NCBI GenBank assembly: GCA_003024985.2
Contig: PXIH01S0000100.1
Strand: one strand, 5' to 3'
DNA: 18,821 bases
Source of the DNA: Euperipatoides rowelli
Taxonomy: Eukaryota > Onychophora > Udeonychophora > Euonychophora > Peripatopsidae
Shown here: positions 16,846 to 18,821 of the stretch, in pieces
How positions within the stretch are numbered: the first letter of the stretch is position 1
Layout: each line of letters opens with the position of its first letter
Notes under the pieces: model-generated
Database searches by the model: none
The model's input: only the letters and a program-made list of their open reading frames with translations
What the model was told of the DNA's origin: nothing
Translations under genes and position numbers: made by a program

Positions 16846-18821
16846 GTTAGGCCCATTAGACATATACACAGGGCTAATGGCGCGTAAGCAAACCTATACT
16901 TTTTACCCGGGAAAATTACTTTTTTTTTTTTCCCAACAATTTTTGTTTTATTGCTTTCCTGATCGCACTTCCCCATCAGAATATAGTTTATTAAGAAAAA
17001 TACAACCATAAATACAATCAAATAAAAAAAATAGAACATTAATTTCATTAATCACTCAGAATAACATCTGCAGAACCCCCCCCCCAAAAAAAAAAAAAAC
17101 CTTCACCAGAATTTTATCAGACAGATACAAAACAAAGCATGAAAGATGATCCACCTGCCCTTTAATAACTATTTAGACCATTCAGTCAAAACATCAAAAA
17201 TCACAAGAATAAAAAACATATTTTTAACGTACTTCAATACATTTCCAACATTTTTTAAAATTAAAAAATAAATAAATTGTGTGTGTGGAGGGGTGACAAA
17301 ATTGGAATTTTTGGCGTGTGTCTTGTTAAGGGGTCAATTGGAAAACATTAATTAAAGGGACGATAAGGTGGAGATTTAGGAAATAATAAAATAGAGCATA
17401 AATCTTTTATCAATTATCTTAGCTGAGAAGTGAGAAGTGTTTCACTCTTCTAACTTATAATTTAATTCATCCTCCCCCCCCCCCCTCGTGTCTTATTTTT
17501 TTATATATCCTGGTATAATGTATAGAATTGTTTTTAAAGGCCGTGAACTCGAAATCTTTCTAATATGCTACATAATAATAAAAAATTATGTAAAAGAAAG
17601 ACCTGTTTTTATTTTTAAACTCATGTAAGCTAATTTAGCTAAATCTGATTCAAATAATAGAATCAATTTATAGTTGACTCTATTTAAGAGGATATTTGGG
17701 CTAAGTGCATATCGTTATTTTTTTNAAAAAAAAAATTAACAATTTTACTAGCAAAAAAGAAAAAAACTGATTATATCTAAGAGTTCTTATGATATCAAAA
17801 TTTGAATAGTATTTTGTTTCAACATTATAGAGAAAATGTTTAGAAAAATTGAATAGAAATTGCCGTTACTTACTTTTTTCAATATTTCCTTTGAAGTCTC
17901 TTTTATCCCAAACAATTTTTTTTTTAATTTTATGAAATTATAACGTCAATCGAACAACATCACTCTCAAACTTACGCGACAGCGTGACATCGCGCGAATA
18001 TTACTCAATAGGCGCAAAATAATCATTTATTTAATTAAAAAATAAAGGTATTACAATCAATAAGAGCATTATTTTCTTCTTAGCCATTATAGATATTTGT
18101 AGCCTAAACATTCATGTGATTACCTTTTCTTTCAATCTTTACTGAATTAATGTCAGTATTTATAGAGTAATAGTTATGATCTCTTGACCTATATTACTAA
18201 ATGTTCAACTTGTTATATTTTTCTTTTCTTTGTTTGCGTGTGTGTGNGCTACAGTAATATTGCTGCCTGTAAATCTAGGCGCGCCTCAGTTATCAAGATC
18301 TAGATAATATAAATTTTTAAATATTCTAAATACTGAATAAGTAAGTACTCACAGAAAATATTTATTAATAGACTATTAATTAATTAATAGAAGTGTATTT
18401 TCCTCCAGTTCTAATAATGAAGCAAGTACTCAATAGCAGATAAACAATGTCTCTTCTCATCTAGTTTTAATTTAAACTTCAAGAAAAACAAAATTAACTG
18501 AATTTATTGAAGATAATATTATTCACACCAATCAGCCATAATACTGATAAATGAAATCTGGCTCGCTAAACAATAGTGAACTTGAAATGAATGGCTATCA
18601 TTTTGTGAGAAGAGATAGATTTAAAAAAAAAAAAAGGTGATGGCTTGTTTTTATTATAGATGTGACAACAAGGAGTGAGGTCTTTATTGATATTATTTTT
18701 AAAAATAAAATTATTTTGAGAAAAGATAGACCCAGTAATTATTAATATTAACTTTAATAAAAATGTTTGAATTTCTTGAGAATTGTTAATTTTGCAGAAA
18801 TCTACAAATTCTCGTTGAAGA
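16846..18821. other. AT-rich sequence, no gene supported
   Basis: It has C10 at 17076-17085, C12 at 17474-17485, and T8-N-A10 around the N at 17725. A small CpG cluster lies at 17974-18013, where a minus-strand ATG (17990) is followed 15 bp later by a donor-like CGC/GTAAGT. The 10-bp palindrome AGGCGCGCCT lies near 18280. A GT microsatellite with an N lies at 18237-18247. Nothing else was recognised. Confidence 0.45.

Noticed and set aside
16752-17048. 98-codon minus-strand and 85-codon plus-strand frames
   Set aside because: They overlap in opposite directions across the right end of element G and its G and C runs. Pro and Gly strings come from the homopolymers.
18525-18560. Possible dispersed repeat around CCAATCAGCCATAATACTG
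   Set aside because: The phrase reminded me of a repeat seen in other animal genomes, but the match is short and from memory. No borders or second copy are in the window.

Overview
This is AT-rich eukaryotic nuclear DNA, roughly 70% A+T by eye. It looks like intergenic or intronic sequence from an invertebrate. A mollusc, perhaps a gastropod, is my guess from the repeat style, but nothing in the window proves it. No complete protein gene can be supported. The open reading frames of 61-135 codons are low-complexity, lie across homopolymers, or run through tandem repeats and transposon ends, and I treat them as chance. Four single N bases (3638, 10876, 17725, 18247) point to a draft assembly.

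Layout. 1-1430 is plain AT-rich sequence holding a diverged direct duplication about 276 bp apart (902-1067 and 1192-1380). 1430-2720 is a minisatellite of about 29 units of 40-49 bp. 2720-3480 is AT-rich and ends in a possible LINE-type 3' tail with an (AAAT)n run. 3480-4417 is a long inverted-repeat element (A). 4658-4792 and 5788-5920 are two small elements of one family in opposite orientation. Between them lie two short, uncertain convergent exon-like frames. About 6000-8340 is a second, 2.3-kb array of roughly 38-bp quasi-palindromic monomers rich in TGAGTCA, with a younger 300-bp higher-order repeat at its right end. A tRNA-like sequence lies on the minus strand at about 8530-8625.

From 8.9 to 14.1 kb, and again at 16.4-16.9 kb, the window is a graveyard of short non-autonomous DNA transposons. 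I found nine elements with terminal inverted repeats, plus one weaker one and fragments. Several have imperfect target duplications, mostly 8 bp, which is the hAT pattern. Good cases are 5788-5920 (GCCACAT), 13783-14033 (CARAGATT) and 16441-16845 (GTTAGRCC). Element C (11659-11980) has an exact 9-bp flanking repeat. C and D have different ends but share an internal core in opposite orientation, and a related core appears in A and B.

The most notable structures are the TGAGTCA-rich array with its higher-order repeat, a 67-bp near-perfect palindrome inside element G, the shared-core transposon group, and about ten long G or C runs in otherwise AT-rich DNA. No genes acting together can be described; the window is organised by repeats. 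The remaining stretches were read and hold only AT-rich sequence with short hairpins or homopolymers, as noted in the entries.
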